Assembly (NCBI GenBank): GCA_015180985.1
Contig: CP054185.1
Location: forward strand, 2,417,225 to 2,481,224
Reading direction: 5' to 3'
Length of the DNA: 64,000 nucleotides
DNA from: Flammeovirgaceae bacterium
GTDB lineage: Bacteria > Bacteroidota > Bacteroidia > Cytophagales > Cyclobacteriaceae
The position numbers were made by a program, and so were the translations under genes. A model generated the notes under the pieces. It did not search any database and was not told where the DNA came from. It saw only the letters and a list, made by a program, of their open reading frames with translations. This document shows, piece after piece, positions 41,601-51,177 of the stretch (position 1 is its first letter; each line of letters begins with the position of its first letter).

Positions 41601-41950
41601 ATGATAATGGCAAACGTTTTTTGCCAATACCTCTTCCGTGGCAGGCCCAGTTAACAAAAGTTTATGCCATCCATTGTATGGATGTTAATGCTGACGGATT
41701 TATTGATTTGCTGCTTGCCGGCAACCAGTATAAAGCCAAACCTGAAGTAGGTATTTCGGCTGCCGGTTATGGTACACTTTTGCTTGGCAGAGGAGACGGA
41801 AGTTTTATGTACGTTAACCCTGCCCGGTCGGGTATATATGTAAATGGTGAAGTGCGCGATATTGAACAAATTAAAGTTAACCAGGATATATTTGTTATTT
41901 TTTTAATCAACAATGAGCCGTTGAAGTTTTTCAAACTAAACATACCATGA
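38627..41950 (+). CDS. FG-GAP/ASPIC-UnbV lipoprotein 1
   Basis: 1107 residues from GTG 38627. Lipobox-like LLLSC at the signal end. Two blocks of FG-GAP/VCBS repeats with calcium-type DxNxDGxxD loops (for example DINNDGLADIY, DVNADGWLDIF, DLDNDGDLDLV) flank an ASPIC/UnbV domain near residues 500-600 (RLHFGLGERTRVDSIVISWPNG). Such proteins fold as beta-propellers, and are common beside SusC/D genes in Cytophagales, though their role is not established; extracellular binding is plausible. Two paralogues follow. The stop overlaps the next gene's start by four bases (ATGA). Confidence 0.85.
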   Translation: MWRYSFVLLSLLLSCNRDKHQAGFVLMLPADTGVDFENRLTFTEAFNCYTYRNFYNGAGVAIGDINNDGLADIYFSGNQVNNKLYLNKGNFQFEDITVKAGVACENVWSTGVSMADVNADGWLDIFVCKSGPPLGGVRHNELFINNGDLTFTERSAEWGVADEGLSIHAVFFDYDKDGDLDFYLLNNSNRAVGIFDLNIGQRSIRDPFGGNKLYRNEGSKFTDVSEQAGIYGSAIGFGLGVTVADVNRDDWQDIFVSNDFFERDYLYINNRDGTFSEMLEECINEISLGSMGADIADLNNDGYPEIYVTEMLPEKMERRKSTALFEDWNKYEANLNNGYYRQFSRNVLQLNNGPLPEQPNRVVFSEIGRFAGVAATDWSWGALIFDYNNDGLKDIFVANGIPRDLTDQDYIAFDAAAMLQQFHPDKDSLLLTKLINLIPSTPVSNYLFKNNGELRFVNTARASDVGKPGFSNGAAYGDLDNDGDLDLVVNNINEAAGVYRNMSRESDLKSSNFIILNFSGSAGNTKSFGARAAVYCADLTLHAEHSPVKGYMSSVDQRLHFGLGERTRVDSIVISWPNGGKSTLRNVPANQFLNLNEPGPSPTEFQRINENVKPIFREVIFSSINFKHVGNSFNDFNRHPMLFEMMSNEGQQLVVFDFNDDGLDDILIGGSAGFVTHLWLQQPNGNFKELRPFGKESLLECKDIVIDDFNSDGLPDVYLAAGGSQFSNQAPQYRDKLYINQGDVRFVEAPRILSSGDKPESTSFTFAIDYDRDGIADLVTGERLKPFQYGLPADARLLKGNGDGTFNDVTDRIAPDLKSCGLLRSGASFDFDKDGDEDIAITGEWMGLTVLRNDKDVFTDVSVQLGLKASTGLWNTLTVTDVNNDGFPDLIAGNQGLNSAFSASPEKPLTMYVHDFDGNGSLEQIICVHVNGKDYPLAMWSTLVKQIPSVKKIIQRHHEYKDKSIQEIFERNVLNAATKLEVTELSSMVYLNDNGKRFLPIPLPWQAQLTKVYAIHCMDVNADGFIDLLLAGNQYKAKPEVGISAAGYGTLLLGRGDGSFMYVNPARSGIYVNGEVRDIEQIKVNQDIFVIFLINNEPLKFFKLNIP

Positions 41951-42510
41951 AAAAGTACCCCGCTTTATATTTTACCGCATTTATCTTAGCAATAACCATT
42001 ACTGCCTGCCGCCAATCGGAGTATGAGCGCCTGGTGAAAAACGAATTGGCGCGAAACGTTCGGTATGATTCGCTGTTTCTTGGGCTTCGTTTTAATATGA
42101 GCAGCAAAGAATTCTATACTGCTTGCTGGGAAATGAACAAGCAAGGCTTAATCATGCAAGGCCCCGGTAATCTGAGTGTCCAGTATCAACTGGACTCTTC
42201 TCAGATGCGGTCGCTAACCTACATGTGGTTTTATCCTGATTTTAAAAATGACTCTATTTATAAAATGCCGGTTGAGTTTCAATATGTCTATTGGTCGCCT
42301 GTATTTCAGCCTTTGTCAGCCGACTCACTGCTTGTGGATGTAAAGAATTTATTTGAAAAGTGGTATGGTGGTTCATTTCTATATCAGGAAAGTAAAGACG
42401 GTTTACAGAAAGTTTGGGTAAAAGTTGACGGGAACAGACGCATCCGGCTGTATAAAAAGAATATTTCAACTGTTAGCGCTGAATTTCTTGATCTGATTAA
42501 TTCTAAATGA
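41947..42510 (+). CDS. Small lipoprotein of unknown function
   Basis: 187 residues. Signal with lipobox ITAC; mature part starts CRQSEYERLVKNELARNVRYDSLFLGLRF and continues mixed alpha/beta with several Trp/Tyr residues (YMWFYPDF, FEKWYGGSFLYQ). No family is recognised. It is squeezed between two ASPIC paralogues with four-base overlaps at both ends, so it is translated as part of the same message and likely acts with them at the membrane. Confidence 0.75.
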   Translation: MKKYPALYFTAFILAITITACRQSEYERLVKNELARNVRYDSLFLGLRFNMSSKEFYTACWEMNKQGLIMQGPGNLSVQYQLDSSQMRSLTYMWFYPDFKNDSIYKMPVEFQYVYWSPVFQPLSADSLLVDVKNLFEKWYGGSFLYQESKDGLQKVWVKVDGNRRIRLYKKNISTVSAEFLDLINSK

Positions 42511-45500
42511 AAGTGAGTAAGCTTGGCTTTATACCTTTTATAGTAGCGTTGGCACTTACCGCATGCAACGTGCAGGACGACAATAATGCCCCACTCTTTA
42601 AATTAATGCCTGATTCCGATACCGGAATATCGTTTCGGAATGACCTTCCCTTCAACAGTGAGTTTAACATATTTACTTACCGGAATTTTTATAATGGCGG
42701 TGGCGTAGCTATTGGCGATGTTAACAATGACGGTTTAGCTGATATTTACTTAACAAGTAACCTCGGCTCGAACGCACTCTATTTGAATAAAGGAAATTTT
42801 AGATTTGAAGATATTACTGAAAAAGCCGGTGTAGCCGGTAAACAAGCGTGGAGTACCGGAGTGGCTATGGCTGATGTGAATGGCGATGGGTGGCTGGATA
42901 TTTATGTGTGCAATTCTGGCGACATTAAAAACGATAACCGCGAAAACGAATTATTTATAAACAATGGCGATTTAACATTTACAGAAAGTGCAGCTTCATG
43001 GGGCTTGAACGACAGGGGCTTTTCAACTCATGCTGCTTTTTTTGATTATGATAACGATGGCGATCTGGATGTTTACCTGCTCAACAACTCGTTTAAAGCC
43101 ATCGGCAGTTTTAACCTAATGCAGAATATACGCCATGAACGCGACTCAGTGGGAGGTGATAAATTATACCGGAATGACGGCAACCGGTTTACCGATGTGA
43201 GCATGGCAGCCGGCATTTATGGCAGTGTAATTGGTTTTGGTTTAGGTGTAACTGTAGGTGATGTGAACAATGATGGCTGGATGGATATTTTTATTTCCAA
43301 TGATTTTTTTGAGCGCGATTACTTATACCTCAATAACCGCAACGGCACCTTTCATGAAATTTTAGAACAGGCTATGCCCGGCATAAGTGCTGCTTCAATG
43401 GGCGCTGATATTGCCGATATAAATAACGATGGATGGCTTGACATTTTTGTAACCGATATGCTTCCCGAGCAATATGAACGATTAAAGCAGGTAACCATCT
43501 TTGAAAACTGGGATAAACTAACTTATAATGTACGCAACGGATACTACTACCAGTTTACCCGCAACATGCTTCATCTGAACAACGGCAACAATACGTTTAG
43601 TGACATAAGTCGTTTGGGTGGAGTTGAAGCAACAGACTGGAGCTGGGGGGCATTGATTTTTGACATGGACAATGATGGCTTGAAGGACATTTTTGTTGCA
43701 AACGGAATTTATAAAGACATTACCGATTTGGATTATCTGAACTTTATCGATAAGCCTGAAACCAAACAGAAAATAATTAACCGGCAACGTGTTGATTACC
43801 AGGCGCTCATTGATCCGATACCGGTTAATCCGGTACCCAACTATGCCTTTAAAAATATGGGTGGGTACCGCTTCGCTAATCACGCCTTGCCGTGGGGTCT
43901 TGGCGCCCCATCACATTCCAATGGTGCTGCTTACGGAGATCTGGATAACGATGGCGACCTGGATCTGGTTGTAAACAACGTAAACAATCAGGCCTCGGTT
44001 TTCCGTAATACAGTCAATGATACTCCCGGTTCAGCAAACTCTATACGCATTATTCTAAAAGGTAAATCGCCCAATACTTGGGCAATTGGCAGTCGTATCC
44101 AAATTTATGCGGGTGGTAACCGGTATACGTTTGAGCAAATGCCAAACCGGGGCTTTGAGTCATCAGTCGATCCGGTAATCGTTGCCGGATTAGGGTCTGC
44201 TGAATTCATTGATACTCTTCGCGTAGAATGGCCAGGAGCAACTGAAACCGTTTTAACCAAAATTAGTACAAACCAAACCCTGACCCTTTTACAAGAAGAA
44301 GCCAAAGAAAAATCAGCGAAGAAGCCGATTCAGAATTTAACCTGGTTTACCGAAGCAACGAAAACCGGCATTATTACAGCTGTACATCAGGAAAATGAGT
44401 TTATCGACTTTAACCGGGACCGACTTCTCTATCAAATGTATTCAACACTTGGCCCACGCATAGCCGTGGGCGATGTTAATAATGACGGACTTGATGACTT
44501 TTATCTGGGTGGTGCCAAAGGGTATGCCGGTCAATTGCTGGTGCAGAAACCGGATGGAAGCTTTAAACGCCAGCCGGTGCCTGTTTTTGAAATGGATAAG
44601 GATTACGAAGACGTTGATGCGGTATTCTTTGACTTTGATAACGATGAGGCCCTCGATTTATTCGTTGTTAGCGGTGGTAATGAATTTTCTTTTGGCGCCC
44701 CTGAATTGGTAAGCCGCTTATATCTGAATAATGGTCAGGGCCAATTCAGCCGATCTTCTCAGCCCGCACTTAACAATACCACAGGGGTGTCATCCACCGC
44801 ATGTGCCGGTGATTTTAACCGCGATGGCTTTACTGATTTATTTATTGGCACCCGCTTTAAGGCCTTTCAATATGGAATACCTGCGGGCGGTTTTATTTAT
44901 CAAAACGATAAGACGGGCAGGCTGGTGGATGTTACCCGCCAGGTAGCACCCGAATTAGCCGATGTTGGCATGATAACCGATTCAAAGTGGGTAGACTATG
45001 ATTCTGATGGCGACCTTGATCTGATACTGGTTGGTGAGTGGATGGCTGTTGAGGTTTTCGAGAATCAGCAGGGTATGCTTAAAAGAGAAACAACTGACCT
45101 TGATATAACTAACTTATCCGGCTGGTGGAACGTGGTAGAAGCGGCTGACCTTGATCAGGATGGTGATATTGACTTTGTGTTAGGCAATCATGGTTACAAT
45201 TCACGGTTCAGGGCCGGTGCAAAAGAGCCCGTTTTATTGTATGTAAATGATTTTGATTTCAACGGAAGCCTTGAGCATATCTATGCAAAGAAAACAGCCG
45301 GCAGAATTCTGCCTTATGCTTTAAAGCACGACTTGGTGGCTCAATTACCCGGGTTAAAAAAGAATTACCTGGAATACAAAAAATTTAACAGTCAAACCGT
45401 TGACGAAATTTTTAATAAGGAGCAGCTTCAATCTGCTTTGGTACATCAGGCGGTTCAATTTGCTTCCGGTATTTTAGAAAACGTCAACGGCCGATTTGTA

Positions 45501-45827
45501 TTCCATGAGTTGCCCATTGAAGCACAATTTTCACCGGTTTATGCCATTTTGATTACAGATGTTAATGAAGATGGCATAAGTGACCTCGTTTTGGGTGGCA
45601 ATTTGTATGAGGTTAAGCCCGAAGCCGGGCAATACGATGCCAGTTATGGTTTGGTGCTGCTTGGAAAAGGTAATTTGGAGTTTACCTCAATTGTAACTAC
45701 GGTCTCGGGCTTTCAGGTAAGGGGCGCTGTACGCGATATCAGTCTGGTAAAGACACCGGCTGCCGTGCTTACCGTGGTGGCCCTGAATAACGATAGCCTT
45801 AGGGTGTTTGTAAGAAATCGTAAATGA
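42507..45827 (+). CDS. FG-GAP/ASPIC-UnbV lipoprotein 2
   Basis: 1106 residues with classic lipobox ALTAC. Same architecture as the preceding paralogue: N-terminal FG-GAP repeats (DVNNDGLADIYL, DVNGDGWLDIYV), ASPIC domain (about 510-600, ending DTLRVEWPGATETVL), a second repeat block and a C-terminal segment FHELPIEAQFSPVYAILITDVNEDG. The strong likeness to neighbours at 38627 and 45824 indicates tandem duplication. It overlaps both neighbours by four bases. Confidence 0.85.
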   Translation: MKVSKLGFIPFIVALALTACNVQDDNNAPLFKLMPDSDTGISFRNDLPFNSEFNIFTYRNFYNGGGVAIGDVNNDGLADIYLTSNLGSNALYLNKGNFRFEDITEKAGVAGKQAWSTGVAMADVNGDGWLDIYVCNSGDIKNDNRENELFINNGDLTFTESAASWGLNDRGFSTHAAFFDYDNDGDLDVYLLNNSFKAIGSFNLMQNIRHERDSVGGDKLYRNDGNRFTDVSMAAGIYGSVIGFGLGVTVGDVNNDGWMDIFISNDFFERDYLYLNNRNGTFHEILEQAMPGISAASMGADIADINNDGWLDIFVTDMLPEQYERLKQVTIFENWDKLTYNVRNGYYYQFTRNMLHLNNGNNTFSDISRLGGVEATDWSWGALIFDMDNDGLKDIFVANGIYKDITDLDYLNFIDKPETKQKIINRQRVDYQALIDPIPVNPVPNYAFKNMGGYRFANHALPWGLGAPSHSNGAAYGDLDNDGDLDLVVNNVNNQASVFRNTVNDTPGSANSIRIILKGKSPNTWAIGSRIQIYAGGNRYTFEQMPNRGFESSVDPVIVAGLGSAEFIDTLRVEWPGATETVLTKISTNQTLTLLQEEAKEKSAKKPIQNLTWFTEATKTGIITAVHQENEFIDFNRDRLLYQMYSTLGPRIAVGDVNNDGLDDFYLGGAKGYAGQLLVQKPDGSFKRQPVPVFEMDKDYEDVDAVFFDFDNDEALDLFVVSGGNEFSFGAPELVSRLYLNNGQGQFSRSSQPALNNTTGVSSTACAGDFNRDGFTDLFIGTRFKAFQYGIPAGGFIYQNDKTGRLVDVTRQVAPELADVGMITDSKWVDYDSDGDLDLILVGEWMAVEVFENQQGMLKRETTDLDITNLSGWWNVVEAADLDQDGDIDFVLGNHGYNSRFRAGAKEPVLLYVNDFDFNGSLEHIYAKKTAGRILPYALKHDLVAQLPGLKKNYLEYKKFNSQTVDEIFNKEQLQSALVHQAVQFASGILENVNGRFVFHELPIEAQFSPVYAILITDVNEDGISDLVLGGNLYEVKPEAGQYDASYGLVLLGKGNLEFTSIVTTVSGFQVRGAVRDISLVKTPAAVLTVVALNNDSLRVFVRNRK

Positions 45828-48800
45828 ATAAGCGCACCCTGATACCAATAGCAGCATGCATATTCCTGTCAATGTGCCGTGAGCAGGAAAATAACTGGTC
45901 GTTTATACCCCCATCACAAAGCGGAGTATCGTTTGCCAATACCCTTGTTGAAGATGAGAGCAATAACATTATAGAGTACCTCTATTTTTATAACGGTGCA
46001 GGTGTAGCCGCAGGCGATATCAACAATGATGGCCTTACCGATCTCTTCTTTGTTTCTAACCAGGGTTCCAATGTACTGTATTTGAACAAAGGAAATCTTA
46101 AGTTCAAGGACATTACTCAATCATCCGGAATCAAATCCAAAAGAAAATGGGAAACGGGTGTAACCATGGCCGACATTAATGGGGACGGTTTTCTTGACAT
46201 TTATGTATGTGGTGTTGGCGGATACCGGCATTTCAACGGCCGTAACCAATTGTACCTGAACAATGGCGATTTAACATTTACCGAACAGGCGGCCGAATTC
46301 GGTATTGATTTTACCGGTTTTTCAACACATGCCAGTTTTTTTGATTATGATAATGATGGTGATTTGGATATGTATCTGCTTAATCACAGCGTGCATACCC
46401 CGCGTTCCTATGCGCCCGGTGATGTGCGCTTGCTTAGCGATTCCCTTTCGGGAGACAAACTTTATAAGAATCAATTAGTGGAGTCGGGGAAGGTTCTTTT
46501 TGAAGATGTAACAAAACAGGCTGGCATTCTTAACAGCCATATCGGATATGGATTGGGTGTAGCTGTGGCTGATGTAAACTGGGATGGCTTTGCTGATCTG
46601 TACATCGGCAACGATTTCCATGAGAATGACTACCTGTACATCAATAACGGTGACGGCACCTTTAAGGAAATTATCCGCAACGCTACAACTCACACAAGCC
46701 GGTTTTCAATGGGAAATGATATTGCCGATTTTAATAATGACCTATGGCCTGATATTGTTGCGGTTGATATGCAGCCGAGAAATGAACAGGTTCGCAAGCG
46801 TTCGGCCGGTGAAGATGCTTATGATATTTTCAATTTTAAACTTAAATATGGGTATCATGCTCAGGTTGCACGGAATACCCTTCAGTTAAATGCCGGAATG
46901 CATCAGGGAACACCGTTGTTTAGCGAGATGGCCTACCTGGCCGGCATCGCCTCTACCGATTGGAGTTGGGCGCCCTTGTTTGCAGATTTTAATAATGATG
47001 GTTTTAAGGACTTGTACATTACCAACGGCATTGTACGAAGGCCAAATGATATGGACTATATCAGTTACATTGCTCATGACTCCGTTCAGCTTTCACTTCA
47101 GGTTTTTGATAAGAACGATTTGGAAATACTAAAAAAAATGCCCGAAGGAAAAGAATCTAATTTTCTGTTCCTTAATCGTTCAAACTATACATTTCAGGAT
47201 ATAACCCATACTGCCGGGCTCTTTCGCCCTTCCTTCTCCAATGGCGCCACGTATGCCGATCTGGACAATGATGGCGATTTGGATTTGGTTGTAAATAATA
47301 TTAACGAGCCGGCACACATTATTCGGAACAATACAGGCAGGCAACAGGGAAACTACCTGGCTGTTTCGCTTCACGGCCCCGCAGGGAATACTTTTGGCGT
47401 GGGGGCCAAAGTAATACTGTTTACCGGTGGTGCCCGGCAACTGCAACACCTTATGCCTGCCCGGGGTTGGTGTTCATCAGTTGATGGCCGCCTTCATTTT
47501 GGCGTAGGCAGTCACGCTTTGATTGATTCGGTAATGGTTATTTGGCCGGGTAATCGTATGCAGATTCTTAAATCGGTAACTGCCAACCAACAGGTCACTA
47601 TTGATTATAGTAATAATAATCGGGCTTTTACTAATAATGTTTTATTCGGTAACCAGCAATTTCTACTTACGGCTGTAACCCCGGTGCCTGATTACCGGCA
47701 TGTTGAAAACGAATACAACGCCTTTGCTTCTGAAACACTTATTCCGCACATGTTGTCAGAACAGGGCCCACCCAGTGCAGTTGGTGACGTTAACGGTGAT
47801 GGCCTGGATGACTTTTTTATTGGTGGCGGCAGGGGGCAAAGCGGTGCATTATATATTCAAAAAACTAACGCAAGTTTTACACATTCTGATCAACCCGCAT
47901 TCCTTGCGGATGTTTCTGATGAAGATACAGCCGCTGCTTTTGCTGATGTTGATGGGGATGGCGATCCCGACCTGATAGTGGCAGCGGGCGGTCAGGAAAC
48001 TAATCAGCAATTAATTCCACGGCTTTATATTAACGAAAAGGGCCGATTTGCTAGGCATACGTTTCCACCAGTATCAATTAACGCATCCTGCATTAAGCCG
48101 GCTGATTTTGACAACGATGGTGATGTGGATTTGTTTATTGGCTCTAATGTAATTCCGGGCTTGTACGGAATGAGCCCGCTGAGCTTTCTATTCAATAATG
48201 ATGGCAGTGGAAATTTTTCTGTTAATCAAACTTGGTTAGCCCATGCTAATTTTGATAATGTTACCCGCGTGCGGCCGGGCATGGTAAAAGATGCTGACTG
48301 GACCGACATTAATGGCGATGGCTTGCCTGACCTGATGTTGCTGGGTGAATGGATGCCGGTAACTTTATTAATACAACAGCCCAATCACACATTTGTAAAT
48401 AAAACCGAAGCCTACGGCCTGGCAGGAACTTCCGGGTTGTGGAATGCCATGCTAGCCACCGATTTGGATAATGATGGTGACGTAGACTTTGTATGTGGTA
48501 ACCTGGGATTAAATTCACGGCTTACAGCTTCAACCAGCAAACCCCTGCAGATGCTACTGGGCGATTTTGATGCAAATCAAAGTTCCGATCACATTCTAAT
48601 CTATTATAATGGCGATTCGGCCTATGTATTTCCTACCCGCGACCAACTGATAAAACAGTTGCCATTTTTAAAGAAACGACTGCTAAAGTATAAGGATTTT
48701 TCAACAATACAGGTGGAGAATCTATTGTCTGCTGAACAATTGGCAAATGGCAGCAAACTGCAGGTTACTGAATTATCTTCGGTAGTGCTTGAGAATACCG

Positions 48801-49147
48801 GAGGAAAATTTATTGTTAGACCCCTGCCGATTGAAGCCCAAATGTTTCCGGTGTGTGCAATTGAAGCGGATGACCTGGATGACGATGGCATTTTGGATAT
48901 TCTGCTTGCCGGTAATCAATCTGCGGTGCAGCCTGAAATCGGGCCGCATGATGCGGGCTTGGGCTTAGTACTCAAAGGAATCGGTGGTTGCCAATTTCAA
49001 TCGATTGCACCTCACACCTCTGGCTTTTTTGTTACAGGTGAAGTTCGTAGTTCAGGAATTTTACGATCAAATGAAAACCAGTACCTGTATCTTTTTGGCA
49101 GAAATGGCAACTCTTTAGTTATCTTTAAAAGAAAACCAGCAGATTGA
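45824..49147 (+). CDS. FG-GAP/ASPIC-UnbV lipoprotein 3
   Basis: 1107 residues. Signal followed by LSMC, an atypical lipobox, so lipid attachment is less certain than for copies 1 and 2. Repeats (DINNDGLTDLFF, DINGDGFLDIYV, DLDNDGDLDLVV) and the ASPIC domain (RLHFGVGSHALIDSVMVIWPGN) match the paralogues, but a loop near residues 185-210 differs (LLNHSVHTPRSYAPGDVRL). The stop and the next ATG share one base (TGATG), keeping the polycistronic chain. Confidence 0.85.
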   Translation: MNKRTLIPIAACIFLSMCREQENNWSFIPPSQSGVSFANTLVEDESNNIIEYLYFYNGAGVAAGDINNDGLTDLFFVSNQGSNVLYLNKGNLKFKDITQSSGIKSKRKWETGVTMADINGDGFLDIYVCGVGGYRHFNGRNQLYLNNGDLTFTEQAAEFGIDFTGFSTHASFFDYDNDGDLDMYLLNHSVHTPRSYAPGDVRLLSDSLSGDKLYKNQLVESGKVLFEDVTKQAGILNSHIGYGLGVAVADVNWDGFADLYIGNDFHENDYLYINNGDGTFKEIIRNATTHTSRFSMGNDIADFNNDLWPDIVAVDMQPRNEQVRKRSAGEDAYDIFNFKLKYGYHAQVARNTLQLNAGMHQGTPLFSEMAYLAGIASTDWSWAPLFADFNNDGFKDLYITNGIVRRPNDMDYISYIAHDSVQLSLQVFDKNDLEILKKMPEGKESNFLFLNRSNYTFQDITHTAGLFRPSFSNGATYADLDNDGDLDLVVNNINEPAHIIRNNTGRQQGNYLAVSLHGPAGNTFGVGAKVILFTGGARQLQHLMPARGWCSSVDGRLHFGVGSHALIDSVMVIWPGNRMQILKSVTANQQVTIDYSNNNRAFTNNVLFGNQQFLLTAVTPVPDYRHVENEYNAFASETLIPHMLSEQGPPSAVGDVNGDGLDDFFIGGGRGQSGALYIQKTNASFTHSDQPAFLADVSDEDTAAAFADVDGDGDPDLIVAAGGQETNQQLIPRLYINEKGRFARHTFPPVSINASCIKPADFDNDGDVDLFIGSNVIPGLYGMSPLSFLFNNDGSGNFSVNQTWLAHANFDNVTRVRPGMVKDADWTDINGDGLPDLMLLGEWMPVTLLIQQPNHTFVNKTEAYGLAGTSGLWNAMLATDLDNDGDVDFVCGNLGLNSRLTASTSKPLQMLLGDFDANQSSDHILIYYNGDSAYVFPTRDQLIKQLPFLKKRLLKYKDFSTIQVENLLSAEQLANGSKLQVTELSSVVLENTGGKFIVRPLPIEAQMFPVCAIEADDLDDDGILDILLAGNQSAVQPEIGPHDAGLGLVLKGIGGCQFQSIAPHTSGFFVTGEVRSSGILRSNENQYLYLFGRNGNSLVIFKRKPAD

Positions 49148-51165
49148 TGATTCGCCTTGTTGCAATACTCTGCATTTTTTATTCACACCTGTGTGCGCAG
49201 TCTGATTGGAACATTACGGCAACCACTATTAACCCAGCCAACTATTACGGAGTTACCGTAGCCAATGGCATGATTGGCCTGGTATCCTCGCCTGAACCAA
49301 TGAAGGTAAAAGATGTAGTGCTCAATGGTGTTTATGATTATTACCAGCGCGGCCGCGTATCTAACATCCTCAAATCCTTCAATCATGTAAATATGAACCT
49401 CGATGTGGATGGGGTTCGCATTTCCCGTAAGGATGTTTCAGATTACCGCCAGGAACTGGATATGAAAAGGGCAGTGCTAACCACCCGATTTGAAGTGAGT
49501 GACAAAGTAAATGTAACCCACTCTCTGATGGCGCTTAGACACTTGCCATACACCGCTTTGAGCACAGTTACCATTTCGGCAAAGAAAAATGTGCGTATAA
49601 GCCCGATGAGTGTAATTGAGGCACCCGACCACCTTACCGATGTTAGAAACTATTACAGCGAAATTGACAGGCCGCATGTTAAAATACCGTTGCTCACTTC
49701 GGTAGCCAGAAGTCCTTCTGGTAAGCATGTTGTTGCGGCCAGTACTAGTTTTATATTTAATGAGCCCCACGGCAAGGAACCGGATGTTATTCACGAAGAT
49801 TGGGACTACAACATGCATCTTGCTAAGTTTACGAAGGAACTTAATGCGGGTGAGTCATATAGTTTTAGTGTAGTTTCTTCGGTAACTTCTACTGCTCACT
49901 ATGGCGATCCGCACAACGAAGCTGAACGCCTTACTATTTTTGCAGTGCTTGAACGCACCGAGCGACTGATGAACCTTCATAAAGAAGCCTGGAATAAACT
50001 CTGGCAAAGCGATATTGTAGTTGCCGGTGATCCGCAGGCTCAGAAAGACATCCGGTTTGCATTGTATCATTTGTTTTCCTTTGCCCGCGAGGGTACAGCG
50101 TACAGCCTTTCGCCTATGGGCCTCAGTGGTTTGGGGTATAACGGTCATGTTTTCTGGGATACTGAGTTGTGGATGTATCCGCCATTGCTCGTGCTTCAGC
50201 CTGAAATAGCGAAGTCCTTATTAGAATACAGGTACCAGCGGTTAAGTGCTGCAAAGCAAAATGCCTTTTCGCATGGCTATAACGGAGCCATGTTCCCGTG
50301 GGAGTCATCAGCAGAAGGATCGGAAGATACACCCGTGTGGGCCCTGACCGGGCCTTTTCAACACCATATTACGGGTTGCGTTGGCTGGGCTTTTTGGAAA
50401 TACTATCAGGTGACCAAAGATAAGGCGTGGCTTCGCGAGCGGGGGTATCCAGTTTTAAAAGAGGTGGCTGATTTCTGGGCAAGCCGGGTTGAACGAAAAG
50501 GCCCCGGCCGCTTTGAAATCAACAATGTTATCGGTGCCAACGAATGGCAGGAGAATATTAACAATAACGCCTTTACTAATGGAATGGCCCGAACTGTTTT
50601 GCGTTATGCTACCCAGGCTGCAAAGGAGTTAGGCGTTGTTCCCGACCCGGATTGGGAGCATGTTGCCCAAAATATTCCTATTCTCAAGTTTCCGGATGGT
50701 ACCACCCGCGAGAACGAGACTTACAACGGTGAAATGATAAAACAGGCTGATGTAAACCTGTTGGCATTTCCACTGGAAGTCATTTCCGATCGGACGCAAA
50801 TTGAAAAGGACTTATCCTACTACGAGACAAGAATGTCGCCTGAAGGCCCCGCTATGGGATTTGCTGTTTTAGCAACGCTGTATGCCCGCCTTGGCAAGCC
50901 TGATAAAGCGTATAATATCTTCTTAAAAAGTTATAAACCCAACGAAGTACCGCCTTTTGGTGTGCTGGCCGAGACAGCCGGTGGATCCAATCCATACTTT
51001 GCTACGGGTGCCGGGGGTATGCTGCAAACGGTATTGTTCGGTTTTGCCGGACTTCAGATTTCGGACACCGGTATCAGCCAGCGGAAGATACCATTACCTT
51101 CTGGCTGGCGATCGGTAGAGGTAAGAGGAGTAGGTATTAATAAAATTGCAATTGTTCAAAAGTAG
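49147..51165 (+). CDS. Exported GH65-family enzyme
   Basis: 672 residues from ATG 49147 with signal peptide MIRLVAILCIFYSHLCAQ, so periplasmic or secreted. GH65 features are VANGMIGLVSSPEP, GHVFWDTELWMYPPLLVLQPE, YNGAMFPWESS and the catalytic-acid region VIGANEWQENINNNAFTNGMA (Glu466). A periplasmic GH65 has no access to pooled beta-phosphoglucomutase, so hydrolysis (trehalase- or glucosyl-disaccharide hydrolase-like) is more plausible than phosphorolysis; this is inferred. It contrasts with the cytosolic GH65 at 30897 and closes the ASPIC chain. Confidence 0.8.
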   Translation: MIRLVAILCIFYSHLCAQSDWNITATTINPANYYGVTVANGMIGLVSSPEPMKVKDVVLNGVYDYYQRGRVSNILKSFNHVNMNLDVDGVRISRKDVSDYRQELDMKRAVLTTRFEVSDKVNVTHSLMALRHLPYTALSTVTISAKKNVRISPMSVIEAPDHLTDVRNYYSEIDRPHVKIPLLTSVARSPSGKHVVAASTSFIFNEPHGKEPDVIHEDWDYNMHLAKFTKELNAGESYSFSVVSSVTSTAHYGDPHNEAERLTIFAVLERTERLMNLHKEAWNKLWQSDIVVAGDPQAQKDIRFALYHLFSFAREGTAYSLSPMGLSGLGYNGHVFWDTELWMYPPLLVLQPEIAKSLLEYRYQRLSAAKQNAFSHGYNGAMFPWESSAEGSEDTPVWALTGPFQHHITGCVGWAFWKYYQVTKDKAWLRERGYPVLKEVADFWASRVERKGPGRFEINNVIGANEWQENINNNAFTNGMARTVLRYATQAAKELGVVPDPDWEHVAQNIPILKFPDGTTRENETYNGEMIKQADVNLLAFPLEVISDRTQIEKDLSYYETRMSPEGPAMGFAVLATLYARLGKPDKAYNIFLKSYKPNEVPPFGVLAETAGGSNPYFATGAGGMLQTVLFGFAGLQISDTGISQRKIPLPSGWRSVEVRGVGINKIAIVQK

Positions 51166-51177
51166 ATTTAAGTAGGT

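Noticed and set aside
38627-49147. Assembly artefact as origin of the three ASPIC genes
   Set aside because: The copies differ throughout and each has its own overlap junction, so they are real paralogues, not a repeated contig.
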